A stretch of 64,000 nt of DNA from an uncultured Porphyromonadaceae bacterium (GTDB lineage Bacteria > Bacteroidota > Bacteroidia > Bacteroidales > Muribaculaceae). Position numbers and translations under genes: made by a program. Below are positions 7,937-15,826 of the stretch, piece by piece (position 1 is the first letter of the stretch; each line of letters begins with the position of its first letter). The notes under the pieces are model-generated. The model was given only the letters and a program-made list of their open reading frames with translations. It was not told the origin of the DNA and made no database searches. Location: positions 32,634 to 96,633 of the forward strand of contig URTA01000004.1 in the NCBI GenBank assembly GCA_900550645.1, written 5' to 3'.

Positions 7937-8025
7937 TTTATCGGCTCAAAGGTAGTGCTTTTTGGTGGTTTATCGGCTCAATTTGAGCTGATAAATGCGG
8001 TTTTGGGGGTTGAAATGAGCCGATA
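7937..8025 (-). promoter_or_regulatory. Operator array and promoter upstream of the Fic gene
   Basis: Three copies of TTATCGGCTCAA-like sites: 7937-7950 (direct), a 27-bp near-perfect palindrome at 7969-7995 (13-bp arms, one mismatch), and an inverted half-site TGAGCCGATA at 8016-8025. The -7 box CAAAGGTA (TACCTTTG on the minus strand) at 7947-7954 overlaps the first site, so binding would block initiation. The likely regulator is the Fic protein's own winged helix. Confidence 0.7.
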
Positions 8026-8049
8026 GTGGGTGTTGGACGGCGATTCGGG

Positions 8050-9273
8050 TCAGGTGGCGAGGGGTATCTCGATGCGGAATGTAGTGCCTACACCGGGTTC
8101 GGAGTCCTTGACGTATATGCGTCCACGGTGGTAGTCCTCGATGATGCGTTTGACGAGTGTCAGCCCAAGTCCCCAGCCGCGTTTCTTGGTGGTGTAGCCG
8201 GCATTGAAGACATTGCGGAAGTTCTTGCGTGCGATGCCCTTTCCGGTGTCTGTCACGTCGATGTATGCGAAGTTCTTTTCGCTGCCGGTGACGATGTCGA
8301 TGCGTCCCTCGCCGTCCATAGCGTCCACGGCGTTCTTGGTCAGGTTCTCGAGCACCCATGCGAAGAGTGGAGGGGAAATCATGACGGGGTGGTCGTCTTC
8401 GCTGGGGTGCAGTTCCATGATGACCTTTCCGGAGAGTCGGCTGCTCATGTATTCCAGGCCTCGGACAGTAGCCTCGTTGATGTATTCGAGTTCCATGTCG
8501 GGGCGCGAGCCGATTTTGGAGAACCTCTCGGCAATCATGGATAGCCGGCGCACGTCCTTGTCGATTTCGGAAACGGTGTCGCGGTCGGTGCCTGTGGCTT
8601 CGAGGTATTGTGACCATGCCATGAGCGAGGATATTGGGGTGCCGAGCTGGTGCGCGGTTTCCTTGCAGAGTCCCACCCACACGCGGTTTTGTTCTGCCCG
8701 CTTGGTATATACGAAAATGCCGTAAATAACGAAAGCCACGACTATCATTATCACAAGCTGAATATACGGGAACTGGCTGAGGCGGCGCAGGAGTATAGAG
8801 TCTTCGTAGACTATGTACTGTCTCGTGTTCTCAAACCCTTTTACCTCGATGAAGTGGTCTGAGGTGGCGGCGGCTGCTGCTATCGACTTGCCGTTGCACA
8901 TTTTGGCGAGGCGTTTCTGCAGATACTCCTTGTTGGTGTCGGAGAGTTCGAAATAGCTTATCTTGTCATGGTCGGCATGGTCGGGTAGGTCAAAGTTGCG
9001 AAATTCGGTGATGTTGCCCCGGCTGTCGGCGACCATGACGGGAATTGTGTTGTTTTGCTGTATGATTTCGAGAATGAATTCGAAGTCGGCATCGTCGCTT
9101 GATGAAGCGAGTTTTTCGGTAGCCTTTGCCCAGATGTTCATCCGCTCGCGTTCCTGACGGGCGAGCTGTTTGACGAGGTTGTTGGAGATGAGCAGGAACG
9201 CCGTCACCGCTGCGAGCGCAAGGGCGAGGAAAAGGAATTTCCATAGCTGGCGTTTGTCGTAGACTATCCTCAT
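8050..9273 (-). CDS. Membrane sensor histidine kinase (orphan)
   Basis: 407 residues from ATG 9273. This start overlaps the stop of the HAD gene as ATGA, and the next residues (MRIVYDKRQLWKF) begin a membrane helix at 11-30. An extracytoplasmic sensor of about 135 residues, a second helix (about 170-190) and the kinase core follow. The phospho-acceptor is His208 in 'CKETAHQLGTPIS'. N box 'NLTKNAVDAM', G1 'DTGKGI' and G2 'GWGLGLTLVKRI' of the ATPase domain are all present. No response regulator is next to it. It is the last gene of the gyrB-psd-pssA-DUF4834-HAD array and is translationally coupled to the HAD phosphatase. Confidence 0.88.
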   Translation of the reverse strand: MRIVYDKRQLWKFLFLALALAAVTAFLLISNNLVKQLARQERERMNIWAKATEKLASSSDDADFEFILEIIQQNNTIPVMVADSRGNITEFRNFDLPDHADHDKISYFELSDTNKEYLQKRLAKMCNGKSIAAAAATSDHFIEVKGFENTRQYIVYEDSILLRRLSQFPYIQLVIMIVVAFVIYGIFVYTKRAEQNRVWVGLCKETAHQLGTPISSLMAWSQYLEATGTDRDTVSEIDKDVRRLSMIAERFSKIGSRPDMELEYINEATVRGLEYMSSRLSGKVIMELHPSEDDHPVMISPPLFAWVLENLTKNAVDAMDGEGRIDIVTGSEKNFAYIDVTDTGKGIARKNFRNVFNAGYTTKKRGWGLGLTLVKRIIEDYHRGRIYVKDSEPGVGTTFRIEIPLAT

Positions 9274-10121
9274 TGCTGTCTGTTCATGTCGTCGAGAATG
9301 AACCGTGCCACGGCATCGGTGTCGTTTGTGTCGATAACGATGTCGGCAGCCTGCCGGGCTTCGGGCACGGCGTTGCCCACGGCTACTGCCACGTCTGCTA
9401 TCTCCATTAGCGGCAGGTCGTTGACGTTGTCGCCGAAGGAGATTATCCTCTCCGCGCCGATGTTCCGGGCGAGGCGGCGGACGGCGTTGGCCTTGGTGGT
9501 CTGCGGTCCGAACACTTCGACTATTGACGTTTCCGGCCCGAATATGTCGTGGTAGCAAAGCGGCGTGACCGGCAGGGTCTTGATGCGCTCGTATGCGGCG
9601 CGAGCCTTGTCGTCGGGCTGCATGGCGTAGAATAGCACCACGTCTTCGAGGCAGTTAGGCACGCCGTCGGGCTGGCAGTCGAGGCTCTCAAAATGCTTGT
9701 ATGGGTTGTCGATGCGCTCGGCGAGGAACTGCCGCTCTGTTTCTGACATTTCGCCGTAGTGGTATATCTCGATTTTGCCGTTCACGAGACGGTATATGAA
9801 AGTCGGAGTGCCGCATTCGCGGTATATCTCCACCATTCCCCTGACGGTGTCGGCAGGTATGCCGTATATGTCGGAGTAAATGCCTGTCGAAGCATCCCAT
9901 AGGGCGGCACCCGTCATTACCACGGCCGGCAGGGTCATGTGTATGCCGTCAAGCAGCGTGCTGACGGTCGCAGGAGTGCGAGCTGTGGCTACTGTGAAAA
10001 GCGCACCGTCCGCTATAGCGCGGTTGAGCATCTCGCGGCTGCGTGGGCTTACCACGGAGCTGGTGTTGAGCAGCGTGCCGTCGAGGTCGCTGACGTACAG
10101 TGTCCGTGCCTTGCTGTTCAT
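9270..10121 (-). CDS. Cof-type HAD-IIB phosphatase
   Basis: 283 residues from ATG 10121 (MNSKARTLYVSDLDGTLLN). The nucleophile motif DxDGT is at the N-terminus and the C-terminal motif 'ISFGDNVNDLPLM' supplies the conserved Asp pair; the inserted cap between them is type IIB. Such enzymes dephosphorylate small sugar phosphates or nucleotides; the substrate cannot be read from sequence. It starts 14 bp after the DUF4834 gene and overlaps the histidine kinase by 4 bp. Longer upstream starts would run into the DUF4834 stop region, so 10121 is preferred. Confidence 0.85.
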   Translation of the reverse strand: MNSKARTLYVSDLDGTLLNTSSVVSPRSREMLNRAIADGALFTVATARTPATVSTLLDGIHMTLPAVVMTGAALWDASTGIYSDIYGIPADTVRGMVEIYRECGTPTFIYRLVNGKIEIYHYGEMSETERQFLAERIDNPYKHFESLDCQPDGVPNCLEDVVLFYAMQPDDKARAAYERIKTLPVTPLCYHDIFGPETSIVEVFGPQTTKANAVRRLARNIGAERIISFGDNVNDLPLMEIADVAVAVGNAVPEARQAADIVIDTNDTDAVARFILDDMNRQQ

Positions 10122-10135
10122 GTCGTGTGTCTGTC

Positions 10136-10540
10136 TTACTTGTCCTTGATTTCTTCCCATTGCACGTCTGTCACTTGCTTTTCGATTATGATGCTCTCTT
10201 CCCCGGTGTCGCTGGTGCGTATGGATGTGTCGCTGCTGTAGTCGCGGTATTCCGTGAACTCCACGTCTTCGGCATATTCACGCGGTATTATCGGTCCGTC
10301 GTGCTGCTCGTAACCGTAGTCGGCATGGTGCGACGACGTGCGGTAGCCGGCGCTGTATGAGGTGTCATCATCCGCCGCGTTGTTGCTGCGCTGTTTCTTG
10401 TCGTGAGGAGGCATTCCCGTTGCCTTGCAAAACATATCCTCGACCTTGCGCTCTAAGGTGCGGTATATCCATTTCCGTATCAGCGGACGCAGCAGCCATA
10501 GAGCCAATGGTATAAGTATCAGTATTATAAACACTGTCAT
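10136..10540 (-). CDS. DUF4834 family membrane protein
   Basis: 134 residues. One N-terminal transmembrane helix (residues 2-20, VFIILILIPLALWLL) is followed by a basic stretch and a long, polar, probably disordered tail rich in Asp, Ser and Tyr, ending 'EKQVTDVQWEEIKDK'. This matches DUF4834, a short Bacteroidetes family of unknown function often next to pssA. Its start overlaps the pssA stop by 4 bp, so the two are translationally coupled, which hints at a membrane-related role. Confidence 0.8.
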   Translation of the reverse strand: MTVFIILILIPLALWLLRPLIRKWIYRTLERKVEDMFCKATGMPPHDKKQRSNNAADDDTSYSAGYRTSSHHADYGYEQHDGPIIPREYAEDVEFTEYRDYSSDTSIRTSDTGEESIIIEKQVTDVQWEEIKDK

Positions 10541-11259
10541 GGCTTGTTGTTGATTTGTTTGGTGCTAATGTTGTTTGCTATCGAGAGCAGCAGGTATGCC
10601 ACTATCACCCACATCAGTCCTCCCACGCCGAGGGTTGCTGTGAGGACAATGGCTGCTGCTATCATTATCCAGCGGATGCGGTTGCCCTGCCAGCGCAGGT
10701 TCTTGAACTTGAGGGAGAACATGGGCAAAGGCAGTACCATAAGGAGGCTCGCTGCTATGATAATGAGCAGCGAGGGGATAAGTCCCAGCGAAGCTGCGTT
10801 GCCGCCGATGATTTCGGTCAGTCCTATCCAGAAAATGGCATTTGCAGGTATCGGCAGCCCAATGAACGAGGAGGTCTGCCGCTCGTCCACATTGAAGCGT
10901 GCGAGGCGCAACGCGCCGCAGACAGCTATGAAAATTGCTGCTGGCGCGAGGGTAGCGGTCTCTGGCGCGGCCTTCATGCACTGGTAGGCTAACATGGCCG
11001 GCGCAACGCCGAAGCTCACCAGGTCGCACAGCGAGTCGAGTTCCTTCCCCATCGGGGAGTAAGCGTGCAGCAGGCGTGCTGCCAGCCCGTCACAGAAGTC
11101 GGCGACAGCGGCGATGCCTATACATATATAAGCCCAATGCCGACAACTGAGACCTGCGCAGCAGGTGTCCGGGGACATTGCGCAGATTATTGCGAGGCAT
11201 CCGGCGATGAGGTTGATGCACGTTATCGTGTTGGGTATGTTGCGTACCAGTATGTTCAT
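10537..11259 (-). CDS. pssA: CDP-diacylglycerol--serine O-phosphatidyltransferase
   Basis: 240 residues, multi-pass. It makes phosphatidylserine from CDP-diacylglycerol and serine at the inner membrane. The CDP-alcohol phosphotransferase signature D-G-x2-A-R-x8-G-x3-D-x3-D is complete: D57, G58, A61, R62, G71, D75, D79. About seven membrane helices follow. The psd gene 40 bp upstream encodes the next enzyme of the pathway, so the pair supplies phosphatidylethanolamine. Overlaps the DUF4834 gene by 4 bp. Confidence 0.95.
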   Translation of the reverse strand: MNILVRNIPNTITCINLIAGCLAIICAMSPDTCCAGLSCRHWAYICIGIAAVADFCDGLAARLLHAYSPMGKELDSLCDLVSFGVAPAMLAYQCMKAAPETATLAPAAIFIAVCGALRLARFNVDERQTSSFIGLPIPANAIFWIGLTEIIGGNAASLGLIPSLLIIIAASLLMVLPLPMFSLKFKNLRWQGNRIRWIMIAAAIVLTATLGVGGLMWVIVAYLLLSIANNISTKQINNKP

Positions 11260-11299
11260 AGTCGCAGACGTTTGGTCGCGCCGCAGAGGGGCGCGGGTG

Positions 11300-12040
11300 T
11301 CACTGTGCAGCGGCGAAGCGGGCGAGGGGTGTCAGCCCGCCGCTCACCTTGTCGCCGATGTTTATGAGTATCTCGGCATCTGTTGGCAGGTAGATGTCTA
11401 CCCGCGAGCCGAACTTGATGAAACCGAGGTGGTTGTCGATGCTTGCCTTGTTCCCCTTGCGGGCATACGTCACTATGCGCCGGGCCATCGCGCCGGCAAT
11501 CTGGCGGACGGTGATGCGCCGCCCCTTAGGGTCGCGTATGCCTACGGTGCTCCGTTCGTTGTCGGTGCTTGCCTTGGGCAGGTATGCCGAGAGGAAGCGC
11601 CCCCGGTGATGGCGGACATATTCGACATCGCCGTCGAGCGGGTACCAGTTGGCGTGCACGTTCAGCGGCGACATGAACACCGACACCATCACGGCTTCCC
11701 CTTTCAGGTACTCGCTCTCCTCAACTCGCTCTATGGCTACGACGCGGCCGTCAACGGAACTGATGACCATGTCCTCGCGCCGCCCGCGGTATTTGCGCGT
11801 GGGGCAGCGGAAGAAGTTGAATATGAAGCCGTAAGTCACCACGGAGACGAGGGAGCATAGCGGCGGAAGCACCAGCGGCGGCAGGTATATCCACGCCGGG
11901 ACGTTAACGGCAATGAGCATCAGCGCGAGCACGATTAGTATGTTCGTGCCCTCGCGGTGTATTTTGACGCGCTGCCGCAGCCTGTCTCGCAGCTGTGCGC
12001 GGCGGCGGTGATGCTCTGTGCCTTGGATGTCTGCCTTCAC
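11300..12040 (-). CDS. psd: Phosphatidylserine decarboxylase (archaeal-type short form)
   Basis: 246 residues. It removes CO2 from phosphatidylserine to give phosphatidylethanolamine, using a pyruvoyl group made by self-cleavage. Two N-terminal membrane helices (about 35-75) follow 'VKIHREGTNILIV'. The catalytic core has 'SVDGRVVAIERVEESEYLKG', 'MSPLNVHANWYPLDG' with the conserved histidine, and the self-cleavage motif 'KFGSRVD' (Gly-Ser near residue 210). The exact start is uncertain, because the first 18 residues precede the usual family start. The gene is 21 bp after gyrB and 40 bp before pssA. Confidence 0.93.
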   Translation of the reverse strand: MKADIQGTEHHRRRAQLRDRLRQRVKIHREGTNILIVLALMLIAVNVPAWIYLPPLVLPPLCSLVSVVTYGFIFNFFRCPTRKYRGRREDMVISSVDGRVVAIERVEESEYLKGEAVMVSVFMSPLNVHANWYPLDGDVEYVRHHRGRFLSAYLPKASTDNERSTVGIRDPKGRRITVRQIAGAMARRIVTYARKGNKASIDNHLGFIKFGSRVDIYLPTDAEILINIGDKVSGGLTPLARFAAAQ

Positions 12041-12061
12041 GGTCGGGTGTGTCCGGGTTGC

Positions 12062-14035
12062 TTATGCGTCGATGTTGGCGTAGGTGGCATGCTCCTCGAT
12101 GAACTGGCGGCGCGGCCCTACGTCCTCGCCCATGAGCATTGAGAAGATGCGGTCAGCCTCGACAGCGTCGGTCAGCGTGACTTTCTTGAGTATGCGGTTT
12201 TCCGGGTCCATGGTTGTTTCCCACAGCTGGTCTGCGCTCATCTCGCCGAGACCTTTGTATCGCTGCAGCGTCAGGCGGTTGCGGTCGCTGCCGCAATGCG
12301 TGTCGATGAACTTCTGCACCTGCTGGTCGTTCCATGCGTATTCCGTCACTTTCTTGCCCTTGGCGGAGCATTTGTATAGCGGCGGAGTGGCGAGGTATAG
12401 GTATCCGTTGTCTATAATCGGGCGTATGCGGCGGAAGAAGAATGTCATCAGCAGCGTGGCGATGTGCGCTCCGTCCACATCGGCATCGGTCATGATGATT
12501 ACCTTGTGGTAGCGCAGCTTTGACACGTCGGCTTCCTTAGGGTCGTTAGCCGTTCCGATGGTCACTCCCAGTGCATTGAATATGTTGCAGATAGATTCAG
12601 ACTCAAACACCTTGTGGTCCATGGCCTTCTCGACGTTGAGGATCTTGCCTCGCAGCGGCAGAATGGCCTGGTATTTCGGGTTGCGGCCGGTCTTTGCGCT
12701 GCCGCCTGCCGAGTCTCCCTCGACCAGGAACAGCTCGCACTCCGCAGCGTCGCGGCTCTTGCAGTCGGCCAGCTTGCCGGGAAGGCCTCCGCTGCTCAGC
12801 GGCGACTTGCGCTGCACCTTCATGCGTGCGTTGTATGCCGCGTGGCGTGCCTGTGCCGCTGTCACGACCTTTTCAACTATAGCCTTGGCTTGTTTCGGGT
12901 TCTCTTCGAGGTAATTGCGCAGAGCCTCGCTCACGGCAGACTGCACTGCGCCTCCGACTTCGCTGTTGCCCAGCTTGGTCTTTGTCTGTCCCTCGAACTG
13001 CGGCTCAGCCACCTTGACAGAAACCACGGCGGTCAGGCCGTCGCGGAAGTCCTCCTTGGAAAGCTTTATTTTCAGCTTGTCGAGCAGGTGGTTGTCTTCG
13101 GCATATTTGTTTAGAGTCAATGTCAGTCCGCGGCGGAAGCCCGCCAGGTGGGTGCCGCCTTCGATAGTGTTGATGTTGTTGACGAAAGTGAACACGTTCT
13201 CGTTGAACGAGGAGTTGTATGTCATCGCCACCTCCACGGGCACGCCGTTGCGTTCTGTGACGATGTGTATGACATCGTTTATGAGATGCTCCTTGCCGGC
13301 ATCGATATAGCGGACAAACTCCTTCAGCCCCTCGTCGCTGTGGAAGCGGTCATGTCTGGGGACACCCTGCTCGTCTCGCTCGCGCATGTCGGTGAGCGTC
13401 AGCGTTATGCCGGCGTTCAGGTATGCCAGGTCGCGCAGACGGTTGGCGAGTATGTCATAGCTGTAGACGGTCTGGGTGAAAATCGAGCCGTCCGGGTGGA
13501 AGATGATGGTCGTTCCGGTGCGGTCAGTGTCGCCGATCACTTTCAGCTCGCATGTGGGCTTGCCGAAAGCGTACTCCTGCATGTATATCTTGCCTTCGCG
13601 GTGTATCTCGGCACGCAGGTAGTCCGACAGCGCGTTTACGCAGCTTACGCCCACGCCGTGCAGGCCTCCGGCGACCTTGTACGCTCCCTTGTTGAACTTG
13701 CCACCGGCGTGCAGCACCGTCAGCACGACCTCAAGGGCGGGCTTGTGCATCTTCTCGTGCATGTCCACCGGGATGCCGCGCCCGTTGTCCACAACCTTTA
13801 TGGAATTGTCCTCGGTGATGGTCACGTCTATGTGGTTGGCGTATCCGGCCAGGGCCTCGTCGATGGAGTTGTCCACGACTTCATATACCAGATGGTGCAG
13901 ACCGCGCTCCGAGATGTCGCCGATGTACATTGACGGCCGCTTGCGCACCGCCTCGAGACCCTCGAGCACCTGTATGTTGTCGGCCTGGTAATGGCTGGAC
14001 TGGCCGTTCAGTTCCTTATCTTCTTCTATTGCCAT
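12062..14035 (-). CDS. gyrB: DNA gyrase subunit B
   Basis: 657 residues from ATG 14035 (MAIEEDKELNGQS). ATP-dependent DNA supercoiling with GyrA. The GHKL ATPase has 'RPSMYIGD', 'VVDNSIDEALAG', 'VVDNGRGIPVD' and 'AGGLHGVGVSCVNALSDY'. The TOPRIM region has 'LFLVEGDSAGGSAK' and 'IMTDADVDGAHI', and the C-terminal 'QRYKGLGEMSADQLWETTM' is conserved. The length of about 650 residues is normal for Bacteroidetes GyrB. An upstream in-frame ATG at 14113 lies before the promoter (14065-14096) and is rejected. gyrB leads the phospholipid gene array. Confidence 0.97.
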   Translation of the reverse strand: MAIEEDKELNGQSSHYQADNIQVLEGLEAVRKRPSMYIGDISERGLHHLVYEVVDNSIDEALAGYANHIDVTITEDNSIKVVDNGRGIPVDMHEKMHKPALEVVLTVLHAGGKFNKGAYKVAGGLHGVGVSCVNALSDYLRAEIHREGKIYMQEYAFGKPTCELKVIGDTDRTGTTIIFHPDGSIFTQTVYSYDILANRLRDLAYLNAGITLTLTDMRERDEQGVPRHDRFHSDEGLKEFVRYIDAGKEHLINDVIHIVTERNGVPVEVAMTYNSSFNENVFTFVNNINTIEGGTHLAGFRRGLTLTLNKYAEDNHLLDKLKIKLSKEDFRDGLTAVVSVKVAEPQFEGQTKTKLGNSEVGGAVQSAVSEALRNYLEENPKQAKAIVEKVVTAAQARHAAYNARMKVQRKSPLSSGGLPGKLADCKSRDAAECELFLVEGDSAGGSAKTGRNPKYQAILPLRGKILNVEKAMDHKVFESESICNIFNALGVTIGTANDPKEADVSKLRYHKVIIMTDADVDGAHIATLLMTFFFRRIRPIIDNGYLYLATPPLYKCSAKGKKVTEYAWNDQQVQKFIDTHCGSDRNRLTLQRYKGLGEMSADQLWETTMDPENRILKKVTLTDAVEADRIFSMLMGEDVGPRRQFIEEHATYANIDA

Positions 14036-14064
14036 AATAGTAATGTTCAGTCTGTATTGTCTGA

Positions 14065-14096
14065 CAAAGTTACGAAAAAATCTGCTACCGTACAAA
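14065..14096 (-). promoter_or_regulatory. gyrB promoter
   Basis: On the minus strand TTTG (14093-14096), 20 bp, TAACTTTG (14065-14072): a perfect Bacteroidetes promoter, about 30 bp upstream of ATG 14035. Confidence 0.85.
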
Positions 14097-14143
14097 TGTA
14101 CACGCGCCCGCACGAGGCAAAAATGCAGATAACGGCGGCAAAA

Positions 14144-14175
14144 GTTGTGTATGTCAGAAAATACTGCTAAATTTG
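14144..14175 (+). promoter_or_regulatory. Promoter of tRNA-Pro(TGG)
   Basis: GTTG (14144-14147), 20 bp, TAAATTTG (14168-14175), 25 bp before the tRNA. Confidence 0.75.
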
Positions 14176-14200
14176 CGCCGCCTATCTGAAAGTAGGGTAT

Positions 14201-14275
14201 CGGGGCGTAGCGCAGTCCGGTTAGCGCACCTGCTTTGGGAGCAGGGGGTCGAAGGTTCGAATCCTTTCACCCCGA
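14201..14275 (+). tRNA. tRNA-Pro(TGG)
   Basis: 75-nt cloverleaf. Anticodon stem CCTGC/GCAGG with loop TTTGGGA, anticodon TGG. T-loop TTCGAAT. Acceptor 5' CGGGGCG against 3' CACCCCG leaves a C6-A67 mismatch; the 3' strand is identical to that of tRNA-Pro(CGG). Discriminator A; CCA not encoded. Confidence 0.92.
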
Positions 14276-14283
14276 CACACTGA

Positions 14284-14324
14284 AAAGCCGTTGACAATCA
14301 CTTGCTTGTGATGTCAGCGGCTTT
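14284..14324 (+). terminator. Terminator after tRNA-Pro(TGG)
   Basis: Long imperfect stem starting AAAGCCG and ending CGGCTTT, with an internal ATCAC/GTGAT helix. Confidence 0.7.
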
Positions 14325-14350
14325 CCTGTTTACGCGGCCAGAGATAGCTA

Positions 14351-14380
14351 TAATAGCCATGACAGCTATTATGGCTATTA
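14351..14380. repeat. Inverted repeat TAATAGCCAT / ATGGCTATTA
   Basis: Perfect 10-bp arms at 14351-14360 and 14371-14380 with a 10-nt loop, followed by TTTTA. It may be a second terminator for the tRNA transcript. Confidence 0.5.
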
Positions 14381-14387
14381 TTTTAGC

Positions 14388-14423
14388 GGCAGGGAGGGGC
14401 GATGTGTCGCGTACTCCCTGCCG
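14388..14423 (-). terminator. Terminator of the nfnA-nfnB unit
   Basis: GGCAGGGAG / CTCCCTGCC stem (about 14388-14396 with 14414-14423), just beyond the nfnB stop on the minus strand, running into A/T-rich sequence. Confidence 0.65.
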
Positions 14424-14440
14424 TGTCTTTGCTGGTCGGA

Positions 14441-15826
14441 TTATTTCTGCTGCAGGTACTGGTCGATGGCCTTTGCGGCGCGTCGCCCTGCGCCCATGGC
14501 GAGGATTACGGTGGCTGCTCCGGTCACTGCGTCGCCTCCGGCGAAGATGCCGGGACGGGAGGTCTGCCCTTCTTCATCGGCTACGATGCAGCCTTTGCGG
14601 TCTGTGTCGAGGCCTTTGGTGGTGGACTTGATGAGGGGGTTGGGGCTTGTGCCGAGAGCCATTATCACCACGTCACATTCTATCTCAAACTCGCTGCCCT
14701 CCACGGGTACGGGGCTGCGGCGGCCAGAGGCGTCGGGTTCGCCGAGTTCCATGCGTATGCAGGAGATTGAGCGCACAGTGCCCTTGTCGTCGCCGTTGAT
14801 GCGCACGGGGTTGGTGAGCATGCGGAACTCGATGCCTTCCTCCTTGGCATGGTGCACTTCCTCGCGGCGTGCCGGCAGCTCGTCCTCGCTGCGGCGGTAT
14901 ACGATGAATGCTTCTGCGCCGAGGCGTTTGGCTGTGCGTACAGCGTCCATGGCCACGTTGCCTCCGCCCACTACCACTACGCGGTTGCCGGTATATATTG
15001 GGGTGTCGTAGCAGTCGTCGTATGCCTTCATAAGGTTGGCGCGTGTGAGGAACTCGTTGGCGGAGAACACGCCGTTGAGGTTTTCGCCGTCAATGCCCAT
15101 GAAGCGGGGCAGTCCCGCGCCCGAGCCGATGAATATCGCATCGTAGCCTTCATCGTCCATGAGCTGGTCAATGGTGACAGTGCGCCCGATTATCACGTCT
15201 GTCTCTATCTCCACGCCGAGGCGTTTAACGGCTTCAACCTCCTTGGCTACGATGCGGTCTTTGGGGAGGCGGAATTCGGGTATGCCGTATACGAGTACGC
15301 CGCCCACTTTGTGCAGAGCCTCGAATATCTTGACTTTGTAGCCGAGGCGGGCAAGGTCGGAGGCGCAAGCGAGGCCGGAAGGACCTGAACCTACGACGGC
15401 TACTTTCTTGCCGTTCCACTCGGGTAGTTCGGGAGCTTCCTCCTCGTTCTGTATCGCCCAGTCGCCGGTGAACCGCTCGAGCTTGCCGATAGCGACGGGT
15501 TCTCCCTTTATGCCGAGCACGCACGCGCCCTCGCATTGCGATTCCTGGGGACATACGCGGCCGCAGACGCTGGGCAGTGAGCTGTCGCGAGAGATGACGC
15601 GGGCAGCCTGGCGGAAGTCGCCGTCAGCGACGTTTTTGATGAATGAGGGTATGTCGATATGCACCGGGCAGCGTGTCACGCAGTGGGGCTTGGGGCAAGT
15701 CAGGCAACGAGATGCCTCCAGGCGTGCCTCGTCGGCGTCGTAGCCGTAGCATACTTCTTCGAAATTGGTTGCGCGGACTTTCGGGTCTTGTTCGCGCACG
15801 GGGACGCGGGGTATCTTGTTAGCCAT
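14441..15826 (-). CDS. nfnB: NADPH-dependent glutamate synthase small-subunit-like protein (NfnB/GltA type)
   Basis: 461 residues. The N-terminal module has two [4Fe-4S] Cys clusters: 'CLTCPKPHCVTRCPVHIDIP' (about residues 41-60) and 'CGRVCPQESQCEGACV' (about 88-103). An FAD-binding 'VAVVGSGPSGLACASDLA' and an NADPH-binding 'RVVVVGGGNVAMDAVRTAKR' follow. It overlaps the partner gene by 8 bp. The pair with a dihydroorotate-dehydrogenase-B-like FAD/2Fe-2S protein is the layout of NfnAB, which couples ferredoxin, NADH and NADPH; a sulfide dehydrogenase (SudAB) reading is the alternative. No glutamate synthase large subunit is nearby, so the GltA-type name is probably misleading. Confidence 0.85.
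   Translation of the reverse strand: MANKIPRVPVREQDPKVRATNFEEVCYGYDADEARLEASRCLTCPKPHCVTRCPVHIDIPSFIKNVADGDFRQAARVISRDSSLPSVCGRVCPQESQCEGACVLGIKGEPVAIGKLERFTGDWAIQNEEEAPELPEWNGKKVAVVGSGPSGLACASDLARLGYKVKIFEALHKVGGVLVYGIPEFRLPKDRIVAKEVEAVKRLGVEIETDVIIGRTVTIDQLMDDEGYDAIFIGSGAGLPRFMGIDGENLNGVFSANEFLTRANLMKAYDDCYDTPIYTGNRVVVVGGGNVAMDAVRTAKRLGAEAFIVYRRSEDELPARREEVHHAKEEGIEFRMLTNPVRINGDDKGTVRSISCIRMELGEPDASGRRSPVPVEGSEFEIECDVVIMALGTSPNPLIKSTTKGLDTDRKGCIVADEEGQTSRPGIFAGGDAVTGAATVILAMGAGRRAAKAIDQYLQQK

Noticed and set aside
12614..13933. Long open frames antisense to gyrB
   Set aside because: They mirror the codon pattern of gyrB, have no start signals or family motifs, and are typical of GC-rich coding DNA.
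14849..15388. Open frame antisense to nfnB
   Set aside because: Shadow of the oxidoreductase coding sequence with no independent evidence.
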